Shown: positions 1-9,381, numbered from the stretch's first letter. The stretch is DNA of 64,000 bases from Siphonodentalium dalli (GCA_032622095.1 CP136068.1:153723151-153787150), one strand, 5' to 3'. Notes: generated from the letters alone by a model not told the origin. Numbers and translations: made by a program.

Positions 1-155
1 ATAACACAGTAAATACCAGAAGATTGCATGCATGCATAACACAGTAAATACCAGAAGATTGCATGCATGCATAACACAGTAAATACCAGAAGATTGCATG
101 CATGCATAACACAGTAAATACCAGAAGATTGCATGCATGCATAACACAGTAAATA
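1..155. repeat. 35-bp tandem repeat, about 4.4 copies
   Basis: Direct tandem array with a 35-base period, each unit beginning ATAACACAGTAAATACCAG and ending in GCATGCATGC. Full units start at 1, 36, 71 and 106, and a partial unit runs 141-155. The array probably continues left of the window. The copies look identical, which suggests recent amplification. Confidence 0.95.
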
Positions 156-211
156 ACATAATTGGTCTTCATGATAATTTTGCATGATAATGAGTGATAC
201 AACGGTTTTAA

Positions 212-706
212 AGGCACGTGCGGCCTTAATTGTCGAAAATATTCATATTTGTTCCAAACACCGTAAACAGAAAAAACATTAAAACGCATACAGTTCCGTT
301 CATATATACCATGACCATCGCGTAAACAGCATGTTATCATAAAGACCTACTATATTTTACCTAAGCAAGAGCCTGATTGTGTTACAGAAGACAGCACAAT
401 GCTACTCGCTAATCACACACAAATGGCATAAACGCTCTTTATTAGTTCCATATCAGGTATTCACCAACAAAGGACGCTCTTTATGTTTACCATCATAATA
501 TAAACAAACACCAGAAAAGTTACTTTTTATGCTTTTGTTTACATAACAATGGTCAAACATATGACCATAACATACTGTTTATGCGAAATTTCTTATTTGT
601 ATACGGACAAAGTCTATCTACATTTTGATGTTCTTTCTGTTTGTAGCGGTTTTTGACGGGTGGAGATATTTTCACAGGATACCCACCACCAAGGCCAACC
701 GTGTCT
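212..706 (+). mobile_element. Foldback MITE family 1, copy A (TTAA target duplication)
   Basis: A 495-bp non-autonomous element between TTAA at 208-211 and TTAA at 707-710. The imperfect terminal inverted repeats are AGGCACGTGCGGCCTT at the left and, read on the minus strand, AGACACGGTTGGCCTT at the right. The similarity continues inward: stretches such as the GTAAACAGCATGTTAT region near 325 recur inverted near 570, so the whole element is a degenerate foldback. No transposase frame is present. TTAA duplication fits a piggyBac-like transposase acting in trans (inference). It is nearly identical, in inverted orientation, to the copy at 6475-6969. Confidence 0.85.
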
Positions 707-710
707 TTAA

Positions 711-1248
711 CATTGACTGTCTTGGCAAGGACGATAAACGGCACTTCTAATTACTGTTCTAATCTGATCAATATTTTTTTTTTACACTATGTATGGTCCA
801 TGCTTATAGCCTGTACGATCACCGTTAGATGCAGACTATCACAATAAATTAATATCGACCTATAGACGCACTCTAAATTCATGTATTGATCTTTATATTG
901 TGAGCAAACGTTTATTGATTCCCTTTCATTGTTGACATTTTGTTACAATTAAAATTTAAAATAGATGCTATAATCGTTTAGCACTCGTCATTGCGGTATA
1001 AGTAACTTTGAAACGAATATACTGGACTGCAGGAAAATGCGAACCCGAAATCGCTGGAATGAATGTTTTGTCACATATATGTAACCAAAATGGTTCTGGT
1101 CAATACATAATGATCAAAACCACATTTTATTTTGACCAAAATAACATGTGGTTTTGATTAAAAGTAAACAAGGTTTTGGAGACCTGGTTTTGATCGAAAC
1201 CAATTGTGGTTGGTTTTGATCAAAAGCAAAATGAGTTGCATGTCTGTG
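711..1248. other. AT-rich DNA with TGGTTTTGATCA inverted repeats
   Basis: No coding frame that I trust. From about 1085 to 1235 the word GGTTTTGATCAAAA and its complement recur several times. For example, 1111-1125 reads TGATCAAAACCACAT and 1146-1160 reads ATGTGGTTTTGATTA, an inverted pair around a 20-base spacer. A further TGGTTTTGATC copy starts near 1184 and another near 1210. The first segmental duplication begins at 1249. Confidence 0.6.
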
Positions 1249-1379
1249 ACAAGGTTAAAAAAATGCATTTTGGTTTCGTGTGAAATCAACATTTTAACAG
1301 ATGTATGACAAAATATAGCCCAGCATCCTCCTAACAGTGAGACAGAAATTAACCCTTTACCCAACAGAAGGGCCCTGTG

Positions 1380-1446
1380 CCAATGCATTCTCTTATATAT
1401 GCGAGTCGACCATAGGTCGCCTCGCATATATAAGAGAATGCATTGG
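1380..1446. repeat. 67-bp near-perfect hairpin
   Basis: Arms of 26 bp begin CCAATGCATTCTCTTATA and close around TCGACCATAGGTCGC, which itself pairs (CGACC/GGTCG) around an ATA loop. The stem is therefore about 31-32 bp with one T/C mismatch. The hairpin occurs seven times in the window: 1380, 1506, 7265, 7403, 14810, 14958 and 27901. Confidence 0.95.
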
Positions 1447-1505
1447 CTTAACACATTAAAAATTATAAAATTGTTAAAGAATGTAAGAATTTTTTTTTTT
1501 TTAGG

Positions 1506-1572
1506 CCAATGCATTCTCTTATATATGCGAGGCGACCTATGGTCGACTCGCATATATAAGAGAATGCATTGG
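1506..1572. repeat. 67-bp hairpin, inverted partner
   Basis: Exact reverse complement of the hairpin at 1380-1446, recognisable because the asymmetric centre reads GGCGACCTATGGTCGAC here. The two hairpins are separated by about 59 bp that includes a run of 13 T. Confidence 0.95.
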
Positions 1573-1726
1573 CACAGGGCATAACTGTAACTATCACAAT
1601 GTGGTCAAGGAGCCGGTTCCAATGATAACCATATTTGTATGGTTCTATTGAGACATACCCAAGATATTTTAGGCTGTTGAAGCTTTATTTGGCCGGTTTT
1701 GGCCGTTTTGTTGGGTAAAGGGTTAA

Positions 1727-2396
1727 TAAAACTAAATTCAAACATGTAAGCAACCAGGAAAACGAAATTCACATGGATACACGATGACACAGGTAGAAAA
1801 TATGACTAGAGAATACAAAATACAGGAAGACAATACAACAAATAAGAATAATTACGTAAATACAGAGTACGTTTTTGATAACATTTAGTCCATCAACTCC
1901 TACGTCAGGGCAAGATATGCTTACCAATGTACACTCGAGGGGTGTAATAATGTATCATTGTGAAGAGGCATGAATCGCCGATTGATTGAGCCAGGCTGAA
2001 CTCAACCGCCCGTCGTGAAGCGATGTAGGGTCAAATTGGACCAAAGGCTATAGTCGGTACTAACATGTCCCCCATTGCCTAGACATATAATGTGATGCCA
2101 CCGTCCTAGTTACCATAATTCCAACATCACTCCTCACGAGCTACACACCAAGCAGCCATTTTGGGTGCCAAATTGGGGACTCCTAACCTGTCGCAGTGGG
2201 GCGGTGTGCATATTCTATATATCCAACTGAGCAAACGTTGCCATAAAATGTCAAATTAACTACAAAAATAAGCCGATGGCGCTATCCCGGGCACATTCAG
2301 ATTCAGATTCGTATTCACATTCAGGTATTCATTCACTCGACAGCCAGAGAGGACGGACGCATCATAACCATTATCACTCATGACTTCAGCTGGACA
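1727..2396. other. Non-coding DNA upstream of the coding unit, copy 1
   Basis: No credible frame. The sequence is closely matched by 10363-11028. Near 2299-2330 there is a short TTCAGATTCAGATTCG-type run. It resembles the reverse complement of the TGAATCTGAATCTGA tail seen near 6416, so it may be the 3' end of an older minus-strand retroposon. The ATG at 2397 follows 14 bases after a TGACTTCAGC stretch. Confidence 0.5.
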
Positions 2397-2738
2397 ATGG
2401 ATTCACCTATAATCCCCGCTGAAGTCAGGCTCGTTCTGAACTCACTCAACTTGGATCACTGCCTGACATGGAATTTGCACCGGTCAGACAGCCATGGTGA
2501 GTTGCTTTTGACTTACCGGGTTAAGTGGAAACAGGGGAGAGCCGAGAGACGCCCAACTCCCCCACTCGGCCTCAACCCGGCGATACCACCACCAGAAGCA
2601 GAGACGCCGATGTCAACCCGGATGTCTCTGCCATCGTCACCGAAGTCAACGGAGACAGGAACGCGGATACCACCCACGACACTCCTGCCGCTGACTTCGA
2701 GGTAGAGATGGACATATTTTCACCTGCGACACCGGAGT

Positions 2739-3652
2739 ATACCAAATTAAATTTCAAATTCGTTTATTCTCATTCATCATCATGATATGATATATAGAGA
2801 TCACAAATATACATGTAATACAATATACATAAAAGAGGTATGGCGTTGATACTAACAAATAAGTACATATCTTCTAACGTTTACATATCAGGAATATGGT
2901 CATATAGGGAAGGATCGTGCTGTTTAAGTTACTCAAAAGGGGGGTTGGAATGGGTTGTGTTGTGTTGGGAGCGGTGAACTCGTCAAGTGGACGTTGGTCT
3001 TATATAATCGCTTAATTTATGTAGGACAGTCACATTGTTGGAGTTTAATAGGAGAACAAAACGGTATGTACTAGGATTCTCGGTCAATGAAACTGGTATA
3101 TTTCGTCTACGTAAGGAACTCCAGTAAGTACATTCCATTAAGTGGTGATATTCGTCACCTAATGAATTAGTCCTACATAAGTTACAATATCTTTTATTCT
3201 TGTCAATGTTAAGCCATGATCCTGTTTCTATTGGTAGGCGATGGTTTCTACAGCGATATCTCATTAAAGTAATCACGTCGTTTCTTGTTAACTTATATAA
3301 GTAAGGTTCAGTACCAAATTTTTTTTTGTAAATTCTATAGGTCGAACATTTACCAAGTGAATTCACCTTTAATTTCCAATCGTAGATAAATTTTTCAGTT
3401 AAGGTTCGTTTGACTGATTCTTTAACATGCGCTGGTTCGAATTCTTCGGTGCCCTGTATAATCCAATAATAAGATAAACCCGTGGTATTCAGTATAGCAT
3501 CTATATGACTTAACCAGGGGTGACTCCATTCTTTTGAATACTTGCTAAGTAAATAGTAGTATAGTGTTTGCGTTATTTTAGGTTTGTTCGAATTAATTAA
3601 TTTTGCCCAGTAGTAAACCATTCTGGTGTCGATTTCAATCTTTCAATACCAA
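2739..3652 (-). mobile_element. 5'-truncated LINE inserted into the coding unit
   Basis: About 907 bp absent from copy 2, where the sequence passes directly through GGAGTACCAACAC near 11676-11688. It is flanked by ATACCAA at 2739-2745 and 3646-3652, a possible 7-bp target duplication. The match to the empty site is off by two bases, so the exact junction is uncertain. The element reads on the minus strand: the coding tail is at 3621-2983, followed by about 240 bp of 3' UTR with an AATAAA (complement of 2763-2768) shortly before the end. The 5' part, with the reverse-transcriptase core, is missing, as is usual for LINE insertions. Confidence 0.8.
2983..3621 (-). CDS. LINE ORF2 C-terminal fragment with CCHC motif
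   Basis: An open frame of 212 residues, with no reverse-transcriptase YxDD core or endonuclease domain. A Cys/His motif lies at residues 146-164: C146, C149, H159 and C164, spaced C-x2-C-x9-H-x4-C. It is followed by WSSLRRR. The motif sits after a basic RYRCRNHRLPIETGSW stretch. A zinc-binding-like motif of this type, often containing a DExHxL core (here GDEYHHLMEC), is characteristic of the C-terminus of many non-LTR retrotransposon polymerases. The frame begins at the truncation point, so the ATG at its start is probably an internal methionine. It is a dead fragment in a 5'-truncated copy, and the clade (CR1, RTE or other) cannot be decided by eye. Confidence 0.75.
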   Translation of the reverse strand: MVYYWAKLINSNKPKITQTLYYYLLSKYSKEWSHPWLSHIDAILNTTGLSYYWIIQGTEEFEPAHVKESVKRTLTEKFIYDWKLKVNSLGKCSTYRIYKKKFGTEPYLYKLTRNDVITLMRYRCRNHRLPIETGSWLNIDKNKRYCNLCRTNSLGDEYHHLMECTYWSSLRRRNIPVSLTENPSTYRFVLLLNSNNVTVLHKLSDYIRPTST

Positions 3653-4132
3653 CACATACCGGTGTCCTCCATCCCACCACCAACAACAACAGCAACATCA
3701 GCAGCAAATCCACAATTTCCATCAGGTCGTATGCTGAACGTAATGACATGCTAGACAAGTACGTGGAGGAAACCGACCTCAATGACAAAATGAGAATCAT
3801 CACGGCATGTAATGCTTACCACAACAGTAGTGCTTACCACAACAGCAGAAAACAAGAAACCAGCAATAACAAAGCTCTCGACGACGCACCACGAACAAAA
3901 GCAACAACAACACCAACCGATAGGAAAAAAAAGAAAGCAAAAAAGTAAAATATCAAGGTCTAAGTCACTTCCTGCTTCGGGGGCACGAATCAACTACGCT
4001 CTTCAGCGGCAACACAGCATCCAACAAGCGGGTTGTAGGGGAGGGCATACTGCCCTACCAAATCTTCCCGGGAATCATCCCAAACTCCAAACCTACTATC
4101 CCGGGCACATCAAATCATATGCACACATGTAA

Positions 4133-4881
4133 AATCTGACAAAAAGAATAAGTCATGTAAACAGACGCAACCAAGGAAGCTATTTGAAATTAAATCTGCC
4201 CAAGCTTTTGATTATAAAAGAATGTTACATATATGACGATAGCATAATGAGAACGCGTAATCAAACGGTCTGAACGCACAACTACTCTTTGTGAAAATAA
4301 ATGCGTTGTAGATTACTTCACTTTTCGAGGAATTTTACGTCATGTTCCTTCTAAAACTCCTGCTATCACCGAACACCAGTACATATATCGTCTGCACAAC
4401 TTACTTGGAAGGTATAATATGTTGGCCAAATCAACATATTAGATTATTTCTAATATTTAAGATTCAAGGTATTTAATCTGATATTGTAACATATTCTCGT
4501 GCAAATAGATTCATTTTGAACTTAAATATTCACATAAAGGTTCATCTTGGACTTATTTGATTAGTTATTTGATTATACCCGTTATTCCATTGATTGGATA
4601 AAAACACATTACCACGGTATAAATATGCTTAATTGCATAGCAACTATTTCTCAAATTGTGCCATATATTGGACTTAATTCAATTTGAGCTTACGGTCCAA
4701 GATAACAGGCTGGATATTTAACTAAACAGTAATATGATACAGTAACTGGCCGACTGTCAAAAAACGTTACATAATTTACTTTATGCTTGTAATCGACAGG
4801 AACATTCAAAATAACTTGAAAGAAGAAGTTATGTGATGCTGACATGTAAAGAGGGTATACTTTATAATGTATAAATAGTGT
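4133..4881. other. Non-coding segment carrying a satellite-like core
   Basis: No frame worth calling. Shared with 12166-12916 in the duplicate. At 4573-4589 it contains TTATACCCGTTATTCCA, identical to 17 bases of the large satellite that starts at 28428. The word GGACTTATTTGATTAG at about 4550 also resembles the GGACTTA words of the 26.7-28.4 kb region. A small perfect inverted repeat (AATATGTTG/CAACATATT) lies at 4417-4441. Confidence 0.55.
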
Positions 4882-4889
4882 TACCAACT

Positions 4890-5280
4890 CAGGGGCGCCG
4901 GAAGCATCCAAGGGCAGGGGGGGCAGAGCCTACAAAAAGGGCACTTTTCCCAGCTTTTCCGCAAAAAAGGGCATTTTCTCCGCAAACTCGGGAAAATAAC
5001 CATAAATTCATTGTGGCAAAAATCCCTATTTTAATGGTATTTGTCGGTTTTTATGGCCGTTTTGTGATTAAATTGACAAAAAATTAATATTCCTTGTGAA
5101 ATTGGTGGCATTTGGACCAAAAAAGTCACATTTTGCTATAAAAACACGAGATTAAACACACAAAAAGCATTTTCTGTCTCCAGAAAAAGGGCAAGTCCTG
5201 CCCCCGCTCGCCCCCCTTGGTCAAGGGCAGGGGGGGGGTCAGCTCCCCCCTCTGCCCCCCCCCCTCTTCCGGCGCCCCTG
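4890..5280. mobile_element. hAT-like MITE (GGGGCGCCGG ends), first of pair, copy 1
   Basis: A 391-bp element with inverted ends CAGGGGCGCCGGAAG and CTTCCGGCGCCCCTG. It is flanked by the 8-bp duplication TACCAACT at 4882-4889 and 5281-5288. CAGGGG-type ends with an 8-bp target duplication are typical of hAT-superfamily non-autonomous elements. The interior is A/T-rich, with G and C homopolymer runs near both ends and two AAAAAGGGCA words. No transposase is encoded; the proline/glycine-rich frames across the ends are artefacts of the homopolymers. Confidence 0.92.
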
Positions 5281-5435
5281 TACCAACTGATATAAGCCTG
5301 CGTAGCATGAAGGAAAAATAGATTGAGTAGTGTGACTTGATTATTTCCTTTATCGCCTATACTGTTTGCTACCAATGAACAAATAACTATATGCAATATT
5401 TCTATACTAGTGAGTCATCTGATGGTGGTAATCAT

Positions 5436-5757
5436 CAGGGGCGCCGGAAGCATCCAAGGGCAGGGGGGGCAGAGCCTACAAAAAGGGCACTTTCCCGCAA
5501 AAAAGGGCATTTTCTCCGTATTTGTCGGTTTTTTATGGCCGTTTTGTGATAACATTGACAAAAAATTAATATTCCTTGTGAAATTGGTGGTATTTGGACC
5601 CAAAAAGTCACATTTTGCTATAAAAACACGAGATTAAACACACAAAAAGCATTTTCTGTCTCCAGAAAAAGGGCAAGTGTTGCCCCCGCTCGCCACCCTT
5701 GGTCAAGGGCAGGGGGGGGTCAGCTGCCCCCTCTGCCCCCCTCTTCCGGCGCCCCTG
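5436..5757. mobile_element. hAT-like MITE (GGGGCGCCGG ends), second of pair, copy 1
   Basis: A 322-bp relative of the element at 4890 with the same ends and an internal deletion of about 70 bp (the AACTCGGGAAAATAACC region is missing). It has its own 8-bp target duplication, GTAATCAT, at 5428-5435 and 5758-5765. It lies 155 bp from its relative in the same orientation. Different target duplications show two separate insertions, not a local tandem duplication. Confidence 0.92.
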
Positions 5758-5886
5758 GTAATCATCAATATCATATTGTTTTGTATTACATAATCCAAGC
5801 CTTATTCTATTCATTGAAACCATTCTATAATAATGATAAACAACGGTCATTGTATAACATAAACCAGTGCATTGTGTACCCAAATA

Positions 5887-5945
5887 CAGTAATGCCCAAA
5901 GTATTTATGCTGTGGTTAAGTTGTCAATTACTTTGGGCATTACTG
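5887..5945. repeat. 59-bp palindrome with TA flanks (mini mariner-like)
   Basis: Perfect 17-bp arms CAGTAATGCCCAAAGTA and TACTTTGGGCATTACTG around a 25-base loop, flanked by TA at 5885-5886 and 5946-5947. CAGT ends with TA duplication suit a Tc1/mariner-type MITE reduced to little more than its ends; that assignment is inference. The same structure lies at 13931-13989. Confidence 0.75.
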
Positions 5946-5965
5946 TACAGCATTGTCGCGCAAAC

Positions 5966-6440
5966 GTGACCTTTGACTTCTGGCTTGCCTGTTTATATTC
6001 CATACGCTATGTATGCTAAACAATGTCTGTGACTATTTGAAACCTTATTTCTATAGAAGACCGAATGCACACAAACTCCCAGAACCATTTAAGACTAGAA
6101 ATAGAAAGACAATTAGCAATCTGTCAACTTTCATAAGGAAAGTCCAGGATATTTTCGGCAAGTCCACTTGAGGCTATAACACTGATATTCCATGAACCCA
6201 CCCCTATTTTCTAAAAGACCTATATGCATCCCTGACTACAAAGTCCCCGCACACAGTACCTGAAATCATCACCCGAACGGAAACTTACCAAATATCTAAT
6301 AATGCACTCATGTATTCATCGTGTGAAATTTATTGTTATTATATGTCATATTTGAATATCTTGATGTCATAAATAATGTTTCTGTAATATCCACATATCG
6401 ATTAACAGAATAAACTGAATCTGAATCTGACTAGATGTGT
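5966..6440 (+). mobile_element. Probable retroposon (LINE) 3' region, copy 1
   Basis: About 475 bp without a usable frame. It ends in AATAAACTGAATCTGAATCTGA near 6410-6430: a polyadenylation-like signal followed by a short TGAATC repeat, a common layout at LINE 3' ends. The 5' limit and target duplication were not found. Shared with 14010-14480 in copy 2, so it predates the duplication. Confidence 0.4.
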
Positions 6441-6474
6441 ATTGTTGATTTAGTTTGAACAAATATGCCATTAA

Positions 6475-6969
6475 AGACACGGTTGGCCTTGGCGGTGGGT
6501 ATCCTGTGAAAATATCTCCACCCGTCAAAAACCGCTACAAACAGAAAGAACATAAAAATGTAGATAGACTTTGTCCGTATACAAATAAGAAATATCGCAT
6601 AAACAGTATGTTATGGTCATATGTTTGACCATTGTTATGTAAACAAAAGCATAAAAAGTAACTTTTCTGGTGTTTGTTTATATTATGATGGTAAACATAA
6701 AGAGCGTCCTTTGTTGGTGAATACCTGATATGGAACTAATAAAGAGCGTTCATGCCATTTGTGTGTGATTAGCGAGTAGCATTGTGCTGTCTTCTGTAAC
6801 ACAATCAGGCTCTTGCTTAGGTAAAATATAGTAGGTCTTTATGATAACATGCTGTTTACGCGATGGTCATGGTATATATGAACGGAACTGTATGCGTTTT
6901 AATGTTTTTTCTGTTTACGGTGTTTGGAACAAATATGAATATTTTCGACAATTAAGGCCGCACGTGCCT
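6475..6969 (-). mobile_element. Foldback MITE family 1, copy B
   Basis: A 495-bp element between TTAA at 6471-6474 and 6970-6973, inverted relative to the copy at 212-706 and nearly identical to it by eye, so a recent insertion. The corresponding place in duplicate copy 2 reads GCCATTAACTTCACG at 14511-14525, with a single TTAA and no element. This directly demonstrates both the TTAA duplication and the exact ends. Confidence 0.95.
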
Positions 6970-6973
6970 TTAA

Positions 6974-7233
6974 CTTCACGCCATTCAATACGGCAAAGGG
7001 TCTTTATCTGGGACTATTTCTTTATGTCGGCAAATAACGCATGGTTACGCGAAACGTCATCGCAGACCTGACAGAAGCCATTGTTACTTTCACGTTCCAT
7101 TTATTGATCTAAGTATATTTTATGGAGGTTTTGGATCAAATAAATATAATCTACAACTCGTCCCTAGTCTATAGCGAAATTTACAAAAGTCGTCAAGTAA
7201 ATTAGGTCTGGACTCATTTTGTAATAAACGCTA
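6974..7233. other. Spacer, nothing recognised
   Basis: 260 bp of unique DNA between two TTAA elements, matched by 14519-14778. No frame or repeat recognised. Confidence 0.5.
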
Positions 7234-7237
7234 TTAA

Positions 7238-7619
7238 CCCTTTATCCAACAGGAGGGCCCTGTGCCAATGCATTCTCTTATATATGCGAGTCGACCATAG
7301 GTCGCCTCGCATATATAAGAGAATGCATTGGCTTAACACATTAAAAATTATAAAATTGTTAAAGAATATAAGAAAAAGTGTTGAAAAAAGATTTTTTTTA
7401 GGCCAATGCATTCTCTTATATATGCGAGGCGACCTATGGTCGACTCGCATATATAAGAGAATGCATTGGCACAGGGCATAACTATAACCATCACAATGTG
7501 GTCAATGAGCCGGTTCCAATGATATCCATATTTGTATGGTTCTATTGAGACAGACCGAAGATATTTTAGGCTGTTGAAGCTTTATTTGGCCGGTTTGGGC
7601 CGTTTTGTTGGGTAAAGGG
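7238..7619. mobile_element. TTAA MITE family 2 (double-hairpin), copy B
   Basis: A 382-bp element between TTAA at 7234-7237 and 7620-7623, with ends CCCTTTATCCAACA and TGTTGGGTAAAGGG. The hairpins at 7265-7331 and 7403-7469 match those at 1380 and 1506. The same element stands at the same place in copy 2 (14783-15174), so this insertion predates the duplication, whereas the one at 1353 does not. Confidence 0.92.
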
Positions 7620-7624
7620 TTAAC

Positions 7625-7804
7625 TGGGGACGAGTGTAGATCTATATACATGCTTGGGGACGAGTGTATATCTATATACATGCTTGGGGACGAGTCTAGA
7701 TCTATATACATGCTTGGGGACGAGTGTAGATCTATATGGATGCTTGGGGACGAGTGTAGATCTATATACATGCTTGGGGACGAGTGTAGATCTATATACA
7801 TGCT
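7625..7804. repeat. 30-bp tandem repeat, 6 units
   Basis: Six units of 30 bp, each containing GGGGACGAGTGTAGATCTAT followed by ATACATGCT. It starts two bases after the TTAA that closes the MITE. Because 30 is a multiple of three, all frames stay open on both strands and produce repetitive peptides of no meaning. Copy 2 has seven units, one preceded by an extra ATTAAT. Confidence 0.95.
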
Positions 7805-8020
7805 TGGGCAATTCTTGTAATTCAGGATAATAAATGTTTGGAAGAGTTGTCGTTCTTTTCTGAAAGAGCTCTTTGTGCCCAGCCGTTCTCATATATTTCA
7901 CGATCCGAGGGATAATTTTTCTGGTAATGAATTGTCAACTTATCAAATAACGTCCAATCAACATTTACAAATTCTTGCCGAGGACTGTATCTGAAATCTT
8001 AAAATAAAAAGGTATAAATT
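7805..8020. other. Spacer between tandem arrays, nothing recognised
   Basis: 216 bp conserved in copy 2 at 15396-15611. No frame or motif recognised. Confidence 0.5.
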
Positions 8021-9292
8021 ACGATGTTCGGTGAGTGGTATATTTACGATGTTCGGTGAGTGGTATATTTAGGATGTTCGATGAGTGGTATATTTACGAT
8101 GTTCGGTGAGTGGTATATTTAGGATGTTCGATGAGTGGTATTTTTACGATGTTCGGTGAGTGGTATATTTACGATGTTCGGTGAGTGGTATATTTACGAT
8201 GTTCGGTGAGTGGTATATTTACGATGTTCGGTGAGTGGTATATTTACGATGTTCGGTGAGTGGTATATTTACGATGTTCGATGAGTGGTATATTTAGGAT
8301 GTTCGATGAGTGGTATATTTACGATGTTCGGTGAGTGGTATATTTACGATGTTCGGTGAGTGGTATATTTACGATGTTCGGTGAGTGGTATATTTAGGAT
8401 GTTCGATGAGTGGTATATTTAGGATGTTCGATGAGTGGTATATTTACGATGTTCGGTGAGTGGTATATTTACGATGTTCGGTGAGTGGTATATTTACGAT
8501 GTTCGGTGAGTGGTATATTTACGATGTTCGGTGAGTGGTATATTTACGATGTTCGGTGAGTGGTATATTTACGATGTTCGGTGAGTGGTATATTTAGGAT
8601 GTTCGATGAGTGGTATTTTTACGATGTTCGGTGAGTGGTATATTTACGATGTTCGATGAGTGGTATATTTACGATGTTCGGTGAGTGGTATATTTACGAT
8701 GTTCGGTGAGTGGTATATTTACGATGTTCGATGAGTGGTATATTTAGGATGTTCGATGAGTGGTATATTTACGATGTTCGGTGAGTGGTATATTTACGAT
8801 GTTCGGTGAGTGGTATATTTACGATGTTCGGTGAGTGGTATATTTACGATGTTCGATGAGTGGTATATTTACGATGTTCGGTGAGTGGTATATTTACGAT
8901 GTTCGGTGAGTGGTATATTTACGATGTTCGGTGAGTGGTATATTTACGATGTTCGGTGAGTGGTATATTTACGATGTTCGGTGAGTGGTATATTTACGAT
9001 GTTCGGTGAGTGGTATATTTAGGATGTTCGATGAGTGGTATATTTACGATGTTCGGTGAGTGGTATATTTACGATGTTCGGTGAGTGGTATATTTAGGAT
9101 GTTCGGTGAGTGGTATATTTACGATGTTCGGTGAGTGGTATATTTACGATGTTCGGTGAGTGGTATATTTAGGATGTTCGATGAGTGGTATATTTACGAT
9201 GTTCGGTGAGTGGTATATTTACGATGTTCGGTGAGTGGTATATTTACGATGTTCGGTGAGTGGTATATTTACCATGTTCGGTGAGTGTTATT
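8021..9292. repeat. 25-bp satellite array, short allele (about 51 units)
   Basis: Units of exactly 25 bp beginning ACGATGTTCGGTGAGTGG. The first unit starts at 8021 and the last, degenerate unit (ACCATGTTCG, ending GTGAGTGTTA) starts at 9271, exactly 50 periods later, so there is no net phase slip. Variation is nearly confined to two positions: ACG or AGG at the start, and GGTGAG or GATGAG. AGG is mostly paired with GATGAG. A few units read TATTTTT for TATATTT. Both junctions are identical in copy 2. Confidence 0.97.
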
Positions 9293-9381
9293 CAATAGAA
9301 ATGAGATAACGGTACTCTTTCGGTGCCGATCAAACTAATAAAGTATATATTTAAGCATCACTATTGAGTAGTTATCCCATA

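Larger units (their letters stand above)
1353..1722. mobile_element. TTAA MITE family 2 (double-hairpin, piggyBac-like), copy A
   Basis: A 370-bp element between TTAA at 1349-1352 and TTAA at 1723-1726. The ends are CCCTTTACCCAACA and its complement, and the inverted repeat extends to about 22 bases with two mismatches. Two 67-bp hairpins lie inside, at 1380-1446 and 1506-1572, as inverted copies of one another around an AT-rich spacer. The duplicate locus has only AGAAATTAATAAAAC at 10354-10368, an empty site with a single TTAA, so insertion followed the duplication or the site was restored by precise excision. CCCTTT ends with TTAA duplications are typical of piggyBac-type elements; there is no transposase here. 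Confidence 0.9.
2397..4132 (+). pseudogene. Broken unrecognised coding unit, copy 1 (Lys/Arg-rich protein)
   Basis: Partner of the unit at 11029-12165. The frame opens at ATG 2397 with MDSPIIPAEVRLVLNSLNLD. Three lesions separate it from copy 2. First, 147 bp (49 codons, including the most basic stretch) are missing after RVK near 2525; the loss is in frame and bounded by AA on both sides. Second, the C run near 2558 has five C against six in copy 2, so the protein leaves the DADVNPDVS frame, which then continues in another frame. Third, a LINE fragment interrupts the frame at 2739-3645. Beyond it the reading resumes and ends early after KKKKAKK near 3947, where copy 2 reads on. I do not recognise the family. 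It may be ORF1 of a mobile element or a relic host exon. It is almost certainly not functional. Confidence 0.7.

Noticed and set aside
553-847. Short frames inside and beside the foldback MITE
   Set aside because: They fall in non-autonomous element sequence and continue past its end; no conserved domain.
1158-1584. Open frames with MRVDHRSPRIYKRMHW on both strands (also at 7214-7481 and 27920)
   Set aside because: They read through the 67-bp palindromic hairpins, so the same peptide appears on both strands; this is a by-product of the inverted repeat.
4878-5883. Gly/Pro-rich frames across 4878-5883 and 13162-13927
   Set aside because: They come from G/C homopolymers and termini of the hAT-like MITEs; homopolymer length changes between duplicates shift the frames.
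7502-7901. Repetitive peptides from 30-bp units (also 15057-15411)
   Set aside because: The 30-bp period keeps every frame open; several frames are open at once on both strands, with no other coding signal.
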